12,063 nucleotides of DNA from Rhodoferax sp. (GCA_021737905.1 JAIPDA010000052.1:1-12063), one strand, 5' to 3'. Numbered from the stretch's first letter, positions 1-7,068 are shown. A program made the numbers and translations. Notes: generated by a model from the letters alone, not told the origin.

Positions 1-2260
1 GGTAAACATCAAACAAAGTGGCTGAACGCAGCAACTGGCTGATGCCGGCACTGTTGATGGCGGCCATCAAAGCGCTGTGTGTCACGGTTTCGCTGACGAT
101 GACTGCTAAATCCCGCTCAACCGGTTGATGTTTGCTGACATTGCTGAACAGCGGAACGCTGCGCTGCAAAACGGCATCGAGTTCAAGCTCGAACAAAACA
201 GGCGCTTGGGCCAACTCGTAACCTTGGCGCCACTGCGGGTGCAGCTCACCCACAAAACCGATCTGCCGGCCCTGTACGCTGACACTGGCGCAGCGACCCG
301 GGTGCATCGATGGATGCGTGGCCGGCTCAAACACAGCTTGCAAAGGTGCCAGCAGCGTCTCTACATCGCCCTTGATGTCAAAGAAATCAACATGGCGGTC
401 TGCGCGGGACCAGCCCAAGCTGTCGAGCGGGCCGTAGGCCAGACCGGCCACGCGCATGGGTTGGTCAAAGCCGGCCACCGTGGTGTCTGTGCTTTGCGTC
501 TGGGGGCTGCGCAAGAACACACGGCCGAGTTCAAACACCCGCACACGGCTGGCCTTGCGGTCCAGGTTGAACTTGAGCACTTGCACCAAAGAGCCGACCA
601 GCGACGAACGCATCACGCTCATCTGGCTGGCGATCGGGTTAAGCAACTTGATCGGGTTGGGGTTGCCAGCGAGCTCGTGTTCCCAGCGCTCTTCGACAAA
701 GCTGAAGTTGATGGTTTCCTGGTAACCCAGCGCGGCCAGGGCGCGGCGCACGGCAAACGGGCTGCGTTCGGCCTCAGGGCGGATGCGCGCAGAAATAGGC
801 GCCAATGGCGGCGTGGCGGGCAACTGCTCATAGCCCACCATGCGCACGACTTCTTCGATCAGGTCTTCCTCGATCTGCAAGTCAAAGCGGTAGCTGGGAG
901 GTAACACGGTCAGCGTGCCTGGGCCTTCGTTCACGGGCAAACCAAGGCGCTTGAGCGCATCAGCGCATTGGGCTTGCGTCAACGGCATACCGATCACTTT
1001 GACGGCGCGTGCTACGCGCAAGGTGACGGGCACGACGGGCGGCAGGCTGACCAGGATGTCGTCAATGGGGCCGCATTGCGTGGCCGCTGTACCGCAAATA
1101 TCCAAGATCAATTGCGTGATGCGCTCAATGTGCTCCACAGTCTGGCCCGGGTCCACGCCACGCTCAAAGCGGTGGCCAGCATCGGTCGAGAAGTTGTAGC
1201 GGCGCGAACGACCGGCAATCGACTTGGGCCACCAGAAGGCGGCTTCGACATAAATGTTTTGCGTGTCGTCCGACACGGCCGTGGCGTCGCCACCCATGAT
1301 GCCGGCCAGCGACTCGACCTGCGCATCATCAGCGATCACGCCCACCTTGCCATCGACCGTGACAGTGTTGCCATTGAGCAGCTTGAGCGACTCGCCCGCC
1401 TGCCCCCAGCGTACGTCCAGGCTGCCATGGATCTTGTCGAGGTCAAAAATATGCGAGGGCCGACCCAGCTCGAACATCACGTAGTTGGAAATGTCCACCA
1501 GCGCGGTCACGCTGCGCTGGCCGCAACGGGCCAGCCGGTCCACCATCCACTGCGGCGTGGCGGCGCGGGTGTTGACCTGCCGGACCACACGGCCTGAAAA
1601 ACGGCCACACAGATCAGGCGCGCTGATCTTGACGGCCAGGCGCGTTGAATCATTGACAGCCACGGCCGGGAAAGCGGGTGCCTTCAAAGGCGCGCCGGTG
1701 AGTGCCGCCAGCTCGCGCGCCACGCCATACACGCTCAGGCAATGCGCCAAGTTGGGCGTGAGCTTGAGGGTGAACAAGGTGTCGTCCAGCGACAGGTGAG
1801 TCCGGATGTCCTGACCCAGCACCGCGTCAGCTGCCAATTCAAGCAAGCCGCCATGGTCTTCTGAGAGCTTGAGCTCGCGGGCTGAGCACAGCATGCCAAA
1901 GCTATCGACGCCGCGCAGCTTGCCGATCTTGATGGCAAAGGGCTTGCCGTCTTCGCCGGGTGGCAGCTCGGCGCCCACTATGGCGCAAGGCACCTTGATG
2001 CCCACGCGCGCATTGGGCGCACCGCAAACGATGTTGAGCAAAGCGCCCTGCCCCACGTCCACCTGGCACACACGCAGTTTGTCTGCGTTCGGGTGCTGAA
2101 CGGCTTCTTTGATTTCACCAACCACGATACCGGTGAAAGGCGGCGCCACAGGTTTGAGCTCTTCCACCTCCAGACCGGCCATGGTCAGGGTGTCGGCGAG
2201 TTGCTGAGTACTCAGGGGCGGGTTGCAGAATTCGCGCAACCAGGATTCTGGAAATTGCAT
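1..2260 (-). CDS. pheT: Phenylalanyl-tRNA synthetase beta subunit (3' end beyond window)
   Basis: Beta chain of the cytoplasmic (alpha-beta)2 phenylalanyl-tRNA synthetase, which charges tRNA-Phe and edits mischarged Tyr. I translated this frame by hand from the ATG at 2260 to the left edge; it is open throughout (753 codons, no frameshift). It starts MQFPESWLREF. An OB-fold tRNA-binding domain follows (about residues 40-150, with HPNADKLRVC). Then come the B3/B4 editing region, the B5 region (about 400-480, PPSYRFDLQIEEDLIEEV) and the catalytic-like core (ETINFSFVEERW, ELGRVF). The C-terminal FDX-ACB anticodon-binding domain begins near residue 703 (FSNVSKHQPVERDLAV). The family is about 790-820 residues, so some 40-60 are missing at the window edge. 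A Shine-Dalgarno (AAGG, 6 nt spacer) precedes the start. pheS lies 32 bases upstream in the same operon. The usual NRADCLS-type stretch reads NLAHCLS here (residues 170-176). Confidence 0.97.
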   Translation of the reverse strand, partial: MQFPESWLREFCNPPLSTQQLADTLTMAGLEVEELKPVAPPFTGIVVGEIKEAVQHPNADKLRVCQVDVGQGALLNIVCGAPNARVGIKVPCAIVGAELPPGEDGKPFAIKIGKLRGVDSFGMLCSARELKLSEDHGGLLELAADAVLGQDIRTHLSLDDTLFTLKLTPNLAHCLSVYGVARELAALTGAPLKAPAFPAVAVNDSTRLAVKISAPDLCGRFSGRVVRQVNTRAATPQWMVDRLARCGQRSVTALVDISNYVMFELGRPSHIFDLDKIHGSLDVRWGQAGESLKLLNGNTVTVDGKVGVIADDAQVESLAGIMGGDATAVSDDTQNIYVEAAFWWPKSIAGRSRRYNFSTDAGHRFERGVDPGQTVEHIERITQLILDICGTAATQCGPIDDILVSLPPVVPVTLRVARAVKVIGMPLTQAQCADALKRLGLPVNEGPGTLTVLPPSYRFDLQIEEDLIEEVVRMVGYEQLPATPPLAPISARIRPEAERSPFAVRRALAALGYQETINFSFVEERWEHELAGNPNPIKLLNPIASQMSVMRSSLVGSLVQVLKFNLDRKASRVRVFELGRVFLRSPQTQSTDTTVAGFDQPMRVAGLAYGPLDSLGWSRADRHVDFFDIKGDVETLLAPLQAVFEPATHPSMHPGRCASVSVQGRQIGFVGELHPQWRQGYELAQAPVLFELELDAVLQRSVPLFSNVSKHQPVERDLAVIVSETVTHSALMAAINSAGISQLLRSATLFDVY

Positions 2261-2292
2261 GGGTGACCTTGCTGTGTTCTTATTGCGGTTGC

Positions 2293-3357
2293 TTACTGAA
2301 ACTGCGACAGAAAACGGATGTCGCCATCAAAGAACAAACGCAAATCATTGACGCCGTAACGCAGCATGGTCAGGCGGTCGGGGCCCATGCCGAAGGCAAA
2401 GCCGATGTATTTCTCAGGGTCCAGGCCCATGTTGCGCACCACGTTCGGATGCACCTGACCAGAGCCCGCCACTTCCAGCCAACGCCCTGCCAAAGGGCCG
2501 GTCTGGAACTGAATGTCGATCTCTGCACTGGGCTCGGTGAAGGGAAAGAAGCTGGGGCGAAAGCGCAGCACCAGGTCGTTCGATTCAAAAAAGGTACGGC
2601 AAAAATCGGTGAACACGACCTTCAGGTCTTTGAAGCTGACGTTCTCGCCAATCCACAGGCCTTCGCACTGGTGAAACATGGGCGAATGCGTGGCGTCGCT
2701 GTCCACGCGGTAAGTGCGGCCCGGAGCGATCACGCGGATCTCGGGCATCAGGCCACCGGCGTCAATCAGGGCGCGGTGTTTTTTGACATGCTGCACCGCG
2801 TAACGTATCTGCATCGGGCTGGTGTGGGTGCGCAGCAAGTTGGGCGCGGCTTCGGTGCCGCCTTCAACATAAAAGGTGTCGTGCATGGAGCGCGCCGGAT
2901 GGTCTTCAGGCGTGTTGAGCGCCGTGAAGTTGAACCAATCGGTCTCAATCTCGGGGCCTTGGGCCACGTCAAAGCCCATGGAGCCGAAGATCGCTTCGAT
3001 CCGCTCCAGCGTGAGAGACACAGGGTGCAATCCACCCGCGCTACTTTGCCGTCCGGGTAAGGAAACATCCAGAGACTCCGCTTTGAGTTGCGCTTGCAAC
3101 TCAGCGGTGGCAAGCGCTTGCCGGCGCTCATTGAGCGCCGCCTCGATGGCCTGCTTGGTCAGGTTGACTGCGGCACCACGGGATTTTTTTTCTTCCACGC
3201 TGAGCGTAGCCAAACCTTTCATCAAATCGGTAACGCGCCCCGATTTACCAAGAAAAATTGCCTTGGCGTTTTCCAGGTCTGCAGGCGTTGCAGCATCGGC
3301 AAAACTTTTTTTGGCAGCCACTACCAGTTCATCAAGGGCGTCAGATGGGTTCATCAT
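2293..3357 (-). CDS. pheS: Phenylalanyl-tRNA synthetase alpha subunit
   Basis: Catalytic alpha chain of phenylalanyl-tRNA synthetase, a class II enzyme partnered with PheT. It has 354 residues, close to the family's usual 330-350. Residues 1-90 form the N-terminal coiled-coil tRNA-binding arm (LGKSGRVTDLMKGL). The class II core includes LLRTHTSPMQIR (174-185), motif 2 around GRTYRVDSDATHSPMFHQCEG (213-233), FRPSFFPFTEPSAEID (266-281) and motif 3 GFAFGMGPDRLTML (319-332). Two ATG codons in tandem (3357 and 3354) could each be the start. Neither has a convincing Shine-Dalgarno; the sequence just before is CCATTGAAAA. With the hairpin upstream (3407-3434), this hints that expression is controlled at this junction, as pheST is by attenuation in enteric bacteria. 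Confidence 0.97.
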   Translation of the reverse strand: MMNPSDALDELVVAAKKSFADAATPADLENAKAIFLGKSGRVTDLMKGLATLSVEEKKSRGAAVNLTKQAIEAALNERRQALATAELQAQLKAESLDVSLPGRQSSAGGLHPVSLTLERIEAIFGSMGFDVAQGPEIETDWFNFTALNTPEDHPARSMHDTFYVEGGTEAAPNLLRTHTSPMQIRYAVQHVKKHRALIDAGGLMPEIRVIAPGRTYRVDSDATHSPMFHQCEGLWIGENVSFKDLKVVFTDFCRTFFESNDLVLRFRPSFFPFTEPSAEIDIQFQTGPLAGRWLEVAGSGQVHPNVVRNMGLDPEKYIGFAFGMGPDRLTMLRYGVNDLRLFFDGDIRFLSQFQ

Positions 3358-3406
3358 TTTTCAATGGGTACGGGTTGAAGCGCAATTCGCATGTCGCCAT
3401 GAGAAA

Positions 3407-3434
3407 GGGCCAGAGCTTTTGCAAGCCCCGGCCC
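3407..3434 (-). promoter_or_regulatory. 12-bp hairpin with GCAA tetraloop between rplT and pheS (candidate attenuator)
   Basis: Read on the minus strand (operon sense), GGGCCGGGGCUU pairs with AAGCUCUGGCCC across the loop GCAA, a GNRA tetraloop. All 12 pairs form only in this sense, because two are G-U wobbles that would be A-C mismatches in the opposite RNA. The hairpin is followed by TTTCTC, a poor U-tract, so it is a weak intrinsic terminator at best. It sits in a 131-base spacer between rplT and pheS, the place of the pheM/pheST attenuator in E. coli. The structure is seen directly; the attenuator role is inferred. Confidence 0.55.
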
Positions 3435-3488
3435 ATGTCTTTGACGTCGCGCCCGGCTATGAAGTCAATAACCGGACACTGTTCAAGA

Positions 3489-3848
3489 TCAAGCCGCGAG
3501 CTTGGCCTTGACTTGCGCCACGATGGCGCCGAAAGCAGCGCTGTCGTGAATAGCCATGTCAGACAGGACCTTGCGGTCAATTTCGATACCGGCTTTTTTC
3601 AGGCCGTTAGCGAATTGGCTGTAAGTCATGCCGAATGAACGGCTTGCAGCATTGATACGGGCGATCCACAACTGGCGGAACACACGTTTTTTGGTACGGC
3701 GGTCACGGTAGGCATATTGCCCAGCCTTCATCACCGCTTCTTTAGCGATCCGGAAGACGTTACCGCGGCGACCGCGAAAACCTTTGGCAAGGGCGAGAAC
3801 TTTTTTGTGGCGGGCGCGAGCCGTTACACCACGTTTGACGCGAGGCAT
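3489..3848 (-). CDS. rplT: 50S ribosomal protein L20
   Basis: Ribosomal protein L20, a 23S rRNA-binding protein needed early in large-subunit assembly. The 119-residue product begins MPRVKRGVTARARHKK and has the basic extended N-terminus (KGFRGRRGNVFRIAKEAV, RDRRTKKRVFRQLWIARINAA). A globular C-terminal domain follows (SYGM-type region read here as SFGMTYSQFANGLKKAGI). Length and sequence are typical and intact. A strong Shine-Dalgarno (AAGGAG, 8 nt before the ATG) and a 25-base gap place it directly downstream of rpmI. In E. coli, L20 represses its own operon by binding the mRNA upstream of rpmI. The structured spacer upstream of rpmI here (4078-4363) is where such a site would lie. Confidence 0.98.
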   Translation of the reverse strand: MPRVKRGVTARARHKKVLALAKGFRGRRGNVFRIAKEAVMKAGQYAYRDRRTKKRVFRQLWIARINAASRSFGMTYSQFANGLKKAGIEIDRKVLSDMAIHDSAAFGAIVAQVKAKLAA

Positions 3849-3873
3849 GTGATTACTCCTTGTTCGTCGTTAA

Positions 3874-4077
3874 TTAAATACCCATGCCTGGCAGCATCTG
3901 TGCCATGTGACCCATATTGGTCTCATGGACACCGACAGCACCGCGCAAATGGCGTTTATTTTTGGTGGTCTTCTTGGTCAGAATGTGACGTTTGAAGGCT
4001 TGGCCGCGTTTAACGGTACCACCTGGACGGACGCGAAAACGCTTTTTAGCGCTGCTCTTGGTCTTCATTTTGGGCAT
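3874..4077 (-). CDS. rpmI: 50S ribosomal protein L35
   Basis: Ribosomal protein L35, a small basic large-subunit protein. The 67-residue product begins MPKMKTKSSAKKRFRV and carries the family signature KTKSSAKKRFRVRPGG, then KRGQAFKRHILTKKTTKNKRHLRG. The start at 4077 is supported by a near-perfect Shine-Dalgarno (AAAGGAG, 7 nt spacer). An upstream in-frame extension exists but does not belong to L35. It is followed after 25 bases by rplT, the universal rpmI-rplT pair. Upstream is an unusually long 286-base spacer after infC that contains several hairpins. Confidence 0.98.
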   Translation of the reverse strand: MPKMKTKSSAKKRFRVRPGGTVKRGQAFKRHILTKKTTKNKRHLRGAVGVHETNMGHMAQMLPGMGI

Positions 4078-4186
4078 GTGAATGCTCCTTTTATTTTGTG
4101 CTCGCGAGGCGCTGCGAACCTTCCGCAGACTTGATGGCCCCGAGCCACTTATCAAGCAACCTGTCTTGCAACAAGCCGCTTGTCCG

Positions 4187-4210
4187 GCGCCAGGTTTTCA
4201 AACCTGGCGC
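4187..4210 (-). repeat. Perfect 11-bp inverted repeat (hairpin)
   Basis: GCGCCAGGTTT is followed after two bases by AAACCTGGCGC, an exact inverted repeat. As RNA in operon sense it makes at least a 10-bp stem with a four-base loop. No U-tract follows on the minus strand, so it is not an intrinsic terminator; it may be a protein- or ribosome-binding structure or an mRNA stabiliser. Confidence 0.7.
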
Positions 4211-4215
4211 TGGTC

Positions 4216-4235
4216 GCGAAGACTTGCGTCTTCGC
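4216..4235 (-). repeat. Perfect 8-bp hairpin with GCAA loop
   Basis: In operon sense GCGAAGAC pairs with GTCTTCGC across the GNRA-type loop GCAA. In the opposite (plus) sense the same stem is followed by TTTT, which would look like a weak terminator, but no plus-strand gene precedes it. It is separated by five bases from the hairpin at 4187-4210. Confidence 0.65.
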
Positions 4236-4332
4236 TTTTAAAACGCCTGACTTTCATCTGGCGTCTCAGGAGTGCAAGCACCCCTTTAAAAATATCTTTC
4301 AGCGCGAGCGCAAAAAGAGTTGAACAACACAA

Positions 4333-4356
4333 CTGTTGCGATTATCGCCGCAACAG
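4333..4356 (-). terminator. 8-bp hairpin just after infC stop codon
   Basis: In minus sense, seven bases after the infC TGA, CTGTTGCG pairs with CGCAACAG around an eight-base loop. The following sequence is T-rich but broken (TTGTGTTGTTCAACTCTTTTTG). It could act as a weak or partial terminator that lowers transcription into rpmI-rplT-pheST, or simply protect the infC 3' end. The stem is certain; the role is inferred. Confidence 0.4.
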
Positions 4357-4363
4357 CCAACAC

Positions 4364-4969
4364 TCAAGAATCCGTCGTCGCAGCCGGTGCCGCTTCAGAC
4401 GGCGCTGCAGACTTAGAGCCGGGCTTTTTCTTGCCAGGCGCGATCATCATGACCATCTGCCGGCCTTCGAGCTTAGGGAACTGCTCAACCACAATCAAAT
4501 CTGCCAACTCATCCCTGATACGGGCCAACAAAGCCAAACCGAGTTCCTGGTGAGTGATCTCACGACCTCTGAAACGCAAGGTGATCTTGCACTTGTCGCC
4601 ATCATCGAGAAAACGCTTGATGTTGCGCACCTTGATGTTGTAGTCACCGTCGTCTGTACCGGGCCGGAACTTAATTTCCTTGACCTCAATGACTTTTTGC
4701 TTGGACTTGGCTTCGGCGGCTTTTTTCTGCTCCGCATACTTAAACTTGCCGTAATCCATAAGCCGACACACAGGGGGCACGGCCGTAGGGGATATCTCAA
4801 CAAGATCGACATCAGCATCACCGGCCAGGCGCAAAGCCTCCATGATGTTGACAATGCCCAAGGGCTCGTTGTCCAGCCCGCTCAGACGCACTTCGGGGGC
4901 CATGATTTCACGGTTCAAGCGATGCTTGCGTTCTTCGCGGTGACGACGGTCACGAAATTCAGTAGCGAT
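4364..4969 (-). CDS. infC: Translation initiation factor IF-3, ATC start codon
   Basis: IF3 binds the 30S subunit, keeps it apart from 50S and checks start-codon pairing. The 201-residue product shows the N domain (RLNREIMAPEVRLSG, signature CRLMDYGKFKYAEQKK at 68-83), the linker and the C domain (KEIKFRPGTDDGDY, RFRGREITHQELG, APGKKKPG), then an Ala/Ser/Lys tail. No ATG, GTG or TTG fits the family N-terminus. The codon at 4969 is ATC, read IATEFRDRRHREERKHRLNREIM. It is preceded by the Shine-Dalgarno GAAGGA (4978-4983) at 8 nt. Starting at TTG 4918 or at the later ATG would delete conserved N-terminal residues and lacks this ribosome-binding site. E. coli infC starts with AUU, and IF3 represses its own translation through that rare codon; the same feedback is likely here. 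thrS ends 95 bases upstream. Confidence 0.95.
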   Translation of the reverse strand: MATEFRDRRHREERKHRLNREIMAPEVRLSGLDNEPLGIVNIMEALRLAGDADVDLVEISPTAVPPVCRLMDYGKFKYAEQKKAAEAKSKQKVIEVKEIKFRPGTDDGDYNIKVRNIKRFLDDGDKCKITLRFRGREITHQELGLALLARIRDELADLIVVEQFPKLEGRQMVMMIAPGKKKPGSKSAAPSEAAPAATTDS

Positions 4970-4983
4970 GGTTCTGATCCTTC
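4967..4983 (-). promoter_or_regulatory. infC ribosome-binding site and ATC start
   Basis: GAAGGA at 4983-4978 (minus sense), then eight bases, then ATC. The spacing decides the start of infC in favour of this non-standard codon. In E. coli the equivalent AUU codon is what makes IF3 autoregulate. Confidence 0.8.
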
Positions 4984-5064
4984 AAAAATTACTATAAAAG
5001 CCATAGCAGCTTACGCCCGCCCAACAAGGACGACAGACCAAATTGATCAACAACTGTGAACGAA

Positions 5065-6972
5065 TCAGGCTTTGTTTGCGATGTCAGAGGCTATTTGCGC
5101 AGCAAAAGCTTCAAGTGACATCACTCCAAGGTCTTTGTTGCCCCGGGCGCGCACTGCAACCGCTCCGGCATCCTTTTCCTTGTCGCCAACGACCAGCAGG
5201 TAAGGCACCTTCTGCATTGAGTGCTCGCGTATTTTATACGTAATTTTCTCGTTTTTAAGGTCTAAATGGACCCTAAGCCCTTGATTTTGCAGCGTTTTGG
5301 TGATTTCCCGACAGTAATCGGCCTGCGCGTCGGTGATATTGAGCACCGAAACCTGCACCGGGGCCAGCCAGATGGGCAGCGCGCCGGCGTGTTCTTCGAT
5401 CAAAATCCCAATGAAACGCTCCAGGCTGCCGACGATAGCGCGGTGCAGCATCACAGGGCGATGGCGCGCGCCATCTTCACCCACATACTCGGCGTCCAGC
5501 CGCTCGGGCATGGAAAAATCGACCTGCATGGTGCCGCACTGCCACTGACGGCCCAACGCATCCTTGAGCGTGTATTCGATCTTGGGGCCATAGAAAGCGC
5601 CGTCGCCCGGGGCGATCTCGAACTCGCAAGCTGAGGCGCGCAAGCTCTCCATCAAGGCATGTTCGGCCTTGTCCCAGCTTTCATCGGAGCCTATGCGCTT
5701 TTCCGGGCGCGTGGCCACTTTGTAGATGATGTTCTTGAAGCCGAAGTCGGTGTAGACCTTTTGCAGCAAGGTGGTGTAGTTGACGCACTCCGCCAGGATC
5801 TGTTCTTCGGTGCAAAAAATGTGGCCGTCGTCTTGCGTGAAACCGCGCACCCGCATGATGCCGTGCAAGCCGCCCGAGGGCTCGTTGCGGTGGCACTGAC
5901 CGAACTCGCCGTAGCGCAGCGGCAGATCGCGGTAGCTCTTGATGCCCTGCTTGAAGATCAGGATGTGACCGGGGCAGTTCATGGGCTTGAGCGCGTATTC
6001 GCGCTTTTCGCTCTCGGTGGTGAACATGTTTTCGCGGTACTTGTCCCAGTGACCGGTTTTTTCCCACAGCGTCTTGTCGATGACCTGCGGGCCCTTGACT
6101 TCCAGATAGCCGTTGTCCTGGTAGACGCGGCGCATGTACTGCTCGACGCCCTGCCAGACCGTCCAACCCTTGGGATGCCAGAACACCAGACCCGGCGCAT
6201 GGTCATCTATGTGAAACAGGTCGAGTTCTTTGCCCAGCTTGCGGTGGTCACGCTTTTCGGCTTCTTCCAGCATGGTCAGGTGCTGCTGCAGGTCGTCCTT
6301 GCTGGCCCAGGCCGTGCCGTAAATGCGTTGCAGCATTTCATTGCGGTGGTCACCGCGCCAGTAGGCGCCGGCCACCTTCATGAGCTTGAAGAATTTGAGC
6401 TTACCGGTGCTGGGCACATGCGGGCCGCGGCACAGGTCTTCAAAAGCGCCTTCGCGGTACAGCGAGACATCTTCGCCTGCCGGAATGCTAGCGATGATCT
6501 CGGCCTTGTAGTGCTCGCCGATCGACTTGAAGTGCGCCACCGCCTCGTCGCGCGGCAACACGCGGCGCAGCACAGGCTCGTCCTTGGCGGCGAGCTGGGT
6601 CATGCGCATTTCAATTGCTTCCAGGTCTTCGGGCGTGAAAGGCCGCTTGTAAGAGAAGTCGTAGAAAAAGCCGTTTTCGATCACCGGGCCGATGGTCACC
6701 TGCGCTTCCGGGAAAAGTTCTTTGACGGCGTAGGCCAGCAGATGGGCAGTGGAGTGCCTGATCAGCTCCAGGCCTTCGGCGTCCTTGGCGGTGATGATGG
6801 CCAGAGCGCTGTCGCGCTCGATCAAAAAACTGGTGTCCACCAACAGGCCGTCCACTTTGCCGCCCAAGGCCGCCTTGGCCAAGCCCGCACCAATGGAGGC
6901 AGCGACTTCTGCCACGGTGACAGCTTGCGGAAAATCGCGTTTGGAAGCATCAGGAAGCGTGACTTGAATCAT
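5065..6972 (-). CDS. thrS: Threonyl-tRNA synthetase
   Basis: Class II enzyme that charges tRNA-Thr and edits Ser-tRNA-Thr; 635 residues, close to E. coli's 642. In order: the TGS domain (MIQVTLPD to about 61), the editing domain with HxxxH in HSTAH (73-77) and CRGPH (Cys181, His185), and the catalytic core. The core has zinc ligands Cys333 (MNCPGH), His384 (DDGHIF) and His510 (MLHRAIVGS), motif 2 around QCHRNEPSGGLHGIMRVRGF and motif 3 HRAIVGSLERFIG. The C-terminal anticodon-binding domain includes VHLDLKNEKITYKIRE. All key residues are present. I chose ATG 6972 because it matches the family start; a TTG at 6981 would add three residues. Neither has a clear Shine-Dalgarno: the leader is the pyrimidine-rich CTTTTTCTTTTTCCTTTTG. 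It is the first gene of the translation operon, with a candidate promoter at 7042-7068. Confidence 0.97.
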   Translation of the reverse strand: MIQVTLPDASKRDFPQAVTVAEVAASIGAGLAKAALGGKVDGLLVDTSFLIERDSALAIITAKDAEGLELIRHSTAHLLAYAVKELFPEAQVTIGPVIENGFFYDFSYKRPFTPEDLEAIEMRMTQLAAKDEPVLRRVLPRDEAVAHFKSIGEHYKAEIIASIPAGEDVSLYREGAFEDLCRGPHVPSTGKLKFFKLMKVAGAYWRGDHRNEMLQRIYGTAWASKDDLQQHLTMLEEAEKRDHRKLGKELDLFHIDDHAPGLVFWHPKGWTVWQGVEQYMRRVYQDNGYLEVKGPQVIDKTLWEKTGHWDKYRENMFTTESEKREYALKPMNCPGHILIFKQGIKSYRDLPLRYGEFGQCHRNEPSGGLHGIMRVRGFTQDDGHIFCTEEQILAECVNYTTLLQKVYTDFGFKNIIYKVATRPEKRIGSDESWDKAEHALMESLRASACEFEIAPGDGAFYGPKIEYTLKDALGRQWQCGTMQVDFSMPERLDAEYVGEDGARHRPVMLHRAIVGSLERFIGILIEEHAGALPIWLAPVQVSVLNITDAQADYCREITKTLQNQGLRVHLDLKNEKITYKIREHSMQKVPYLLVVGDKEKDAGAVAVRARGNKDLGVMSLEAFAAQIASDIANKA

Positions 6973-6991
6973 GGTTTTCAAAAGGAAAAAG

Positions 6992-7018
6992 AAAAAGCGC
7001 GGACAGGCCGCGCTTTTT
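6992..7018 (-). terminator. Strong intrinsic terminator hairpin between aceA and thrS
   Basis: AAAAAGCGCGG, five-base loop, CCGCGCTTTTT: an exact 11-bp inverted repeat with A and T tracts on both sides, the form of a rho-independent terminator. In minus sense it lies 53 bases after the aceA stop and its T-tract (TTTTTCTTTTTCC) is long, so it should end aceA transcription. It also lies 20 bases before the thrS ATG, inside the thrS leader if that gene uses the promoter at 7042-7068. Confidence 0.85.
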
Positions 7019-7041
7019 GGAGGGGAAGCCGGAATGGTGTG

Positions 7042-7068
7042 ATTTTACGCCGCCCCTGCTGTGCTCAA
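7042..7068 (-). promoter_or_regulatory. Candidate sigma-70 promoter for the thrS operon
   Basis: In minus sense a -35-like TTGAGC (7068-7063) and a -10 TAAAAT (7047-7042) are 15 bases apart, a short spacer; shifting the -35 one or two bases gives 16-17 with poorer matches. TAAAAT is a good -10. Transcription would start near 7035, only two bases after the aceA stop region and just upstream of the terminator hairpin. Inferred from sequence only. Confidence 0.45.

Larger units (their letters stand above)
4078..4363 (-). promoter_or_regulatory. Structured 286-base infC-rpmI spacer (candidate L20 autoregulatory leader)
   Basis: No gene is visible in this spacer. In operon (minus) sense it contains a hairpin just after the infC stop (4333-4356), a weaker structure around 4245-4272, and two consecutive perfect hairpins (4216-4235 and 4187-4210). 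It ends in the rpmI ribosome-binding site. The weaker structure is ACGCC pairing with GGCGT, mutually exclusive with CCTGA pairing with TCAGG. I found no convincing sigma-70 promoter. By analogy with E. coli, where L20 binds mRNA in this spacer and represses rpmI-rplT translation, this could be an autoregulatory leader. The stems are seen; the function is inference. Confidence 0.45.

Noticed and set aside
125..1597. Plus-strand open frames of 259 and 209 codons at the left end
   Set aside because: They are antisense to pheT, which I translated without a stop from 2260 to the edge.
3341..3580. A 79-codon minus-strand frame across rplT and the spacer
   Set aside because: Most of it overlaps rplT in another frame. 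Only its last 31 codons lie in or near the spacer, and these are kept as a low-confidence observation.
4216..4239. Plus-strand terminator (stem then TTTT)
   Set aside because: No plus-strand gene precedes it; the stem is better read as part of the minus-strand operon RNA.
4082..5059. A 325-codon plus-strand frame spanning the rpmI-infC region
   Set aside because: It runs antisense across infC and the hairpin-rich spacer, and the translation resembles no protein family I know.
4970..5064. Possible internal infC promoter in the 95-base thrS-infC spacer
   Set aside because: TATAGT is a fair -10, but no acceptable -35 lies 16-18 bases upstream; TTGTTG pairs only with the poor TATGGC.
6973..6981. 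TTG start for thrS adding three residues
   Set aside because: ATG 6972 gives the family N-terminus (MIQVTLPD), and the TTG has no better ribosome-binding site.
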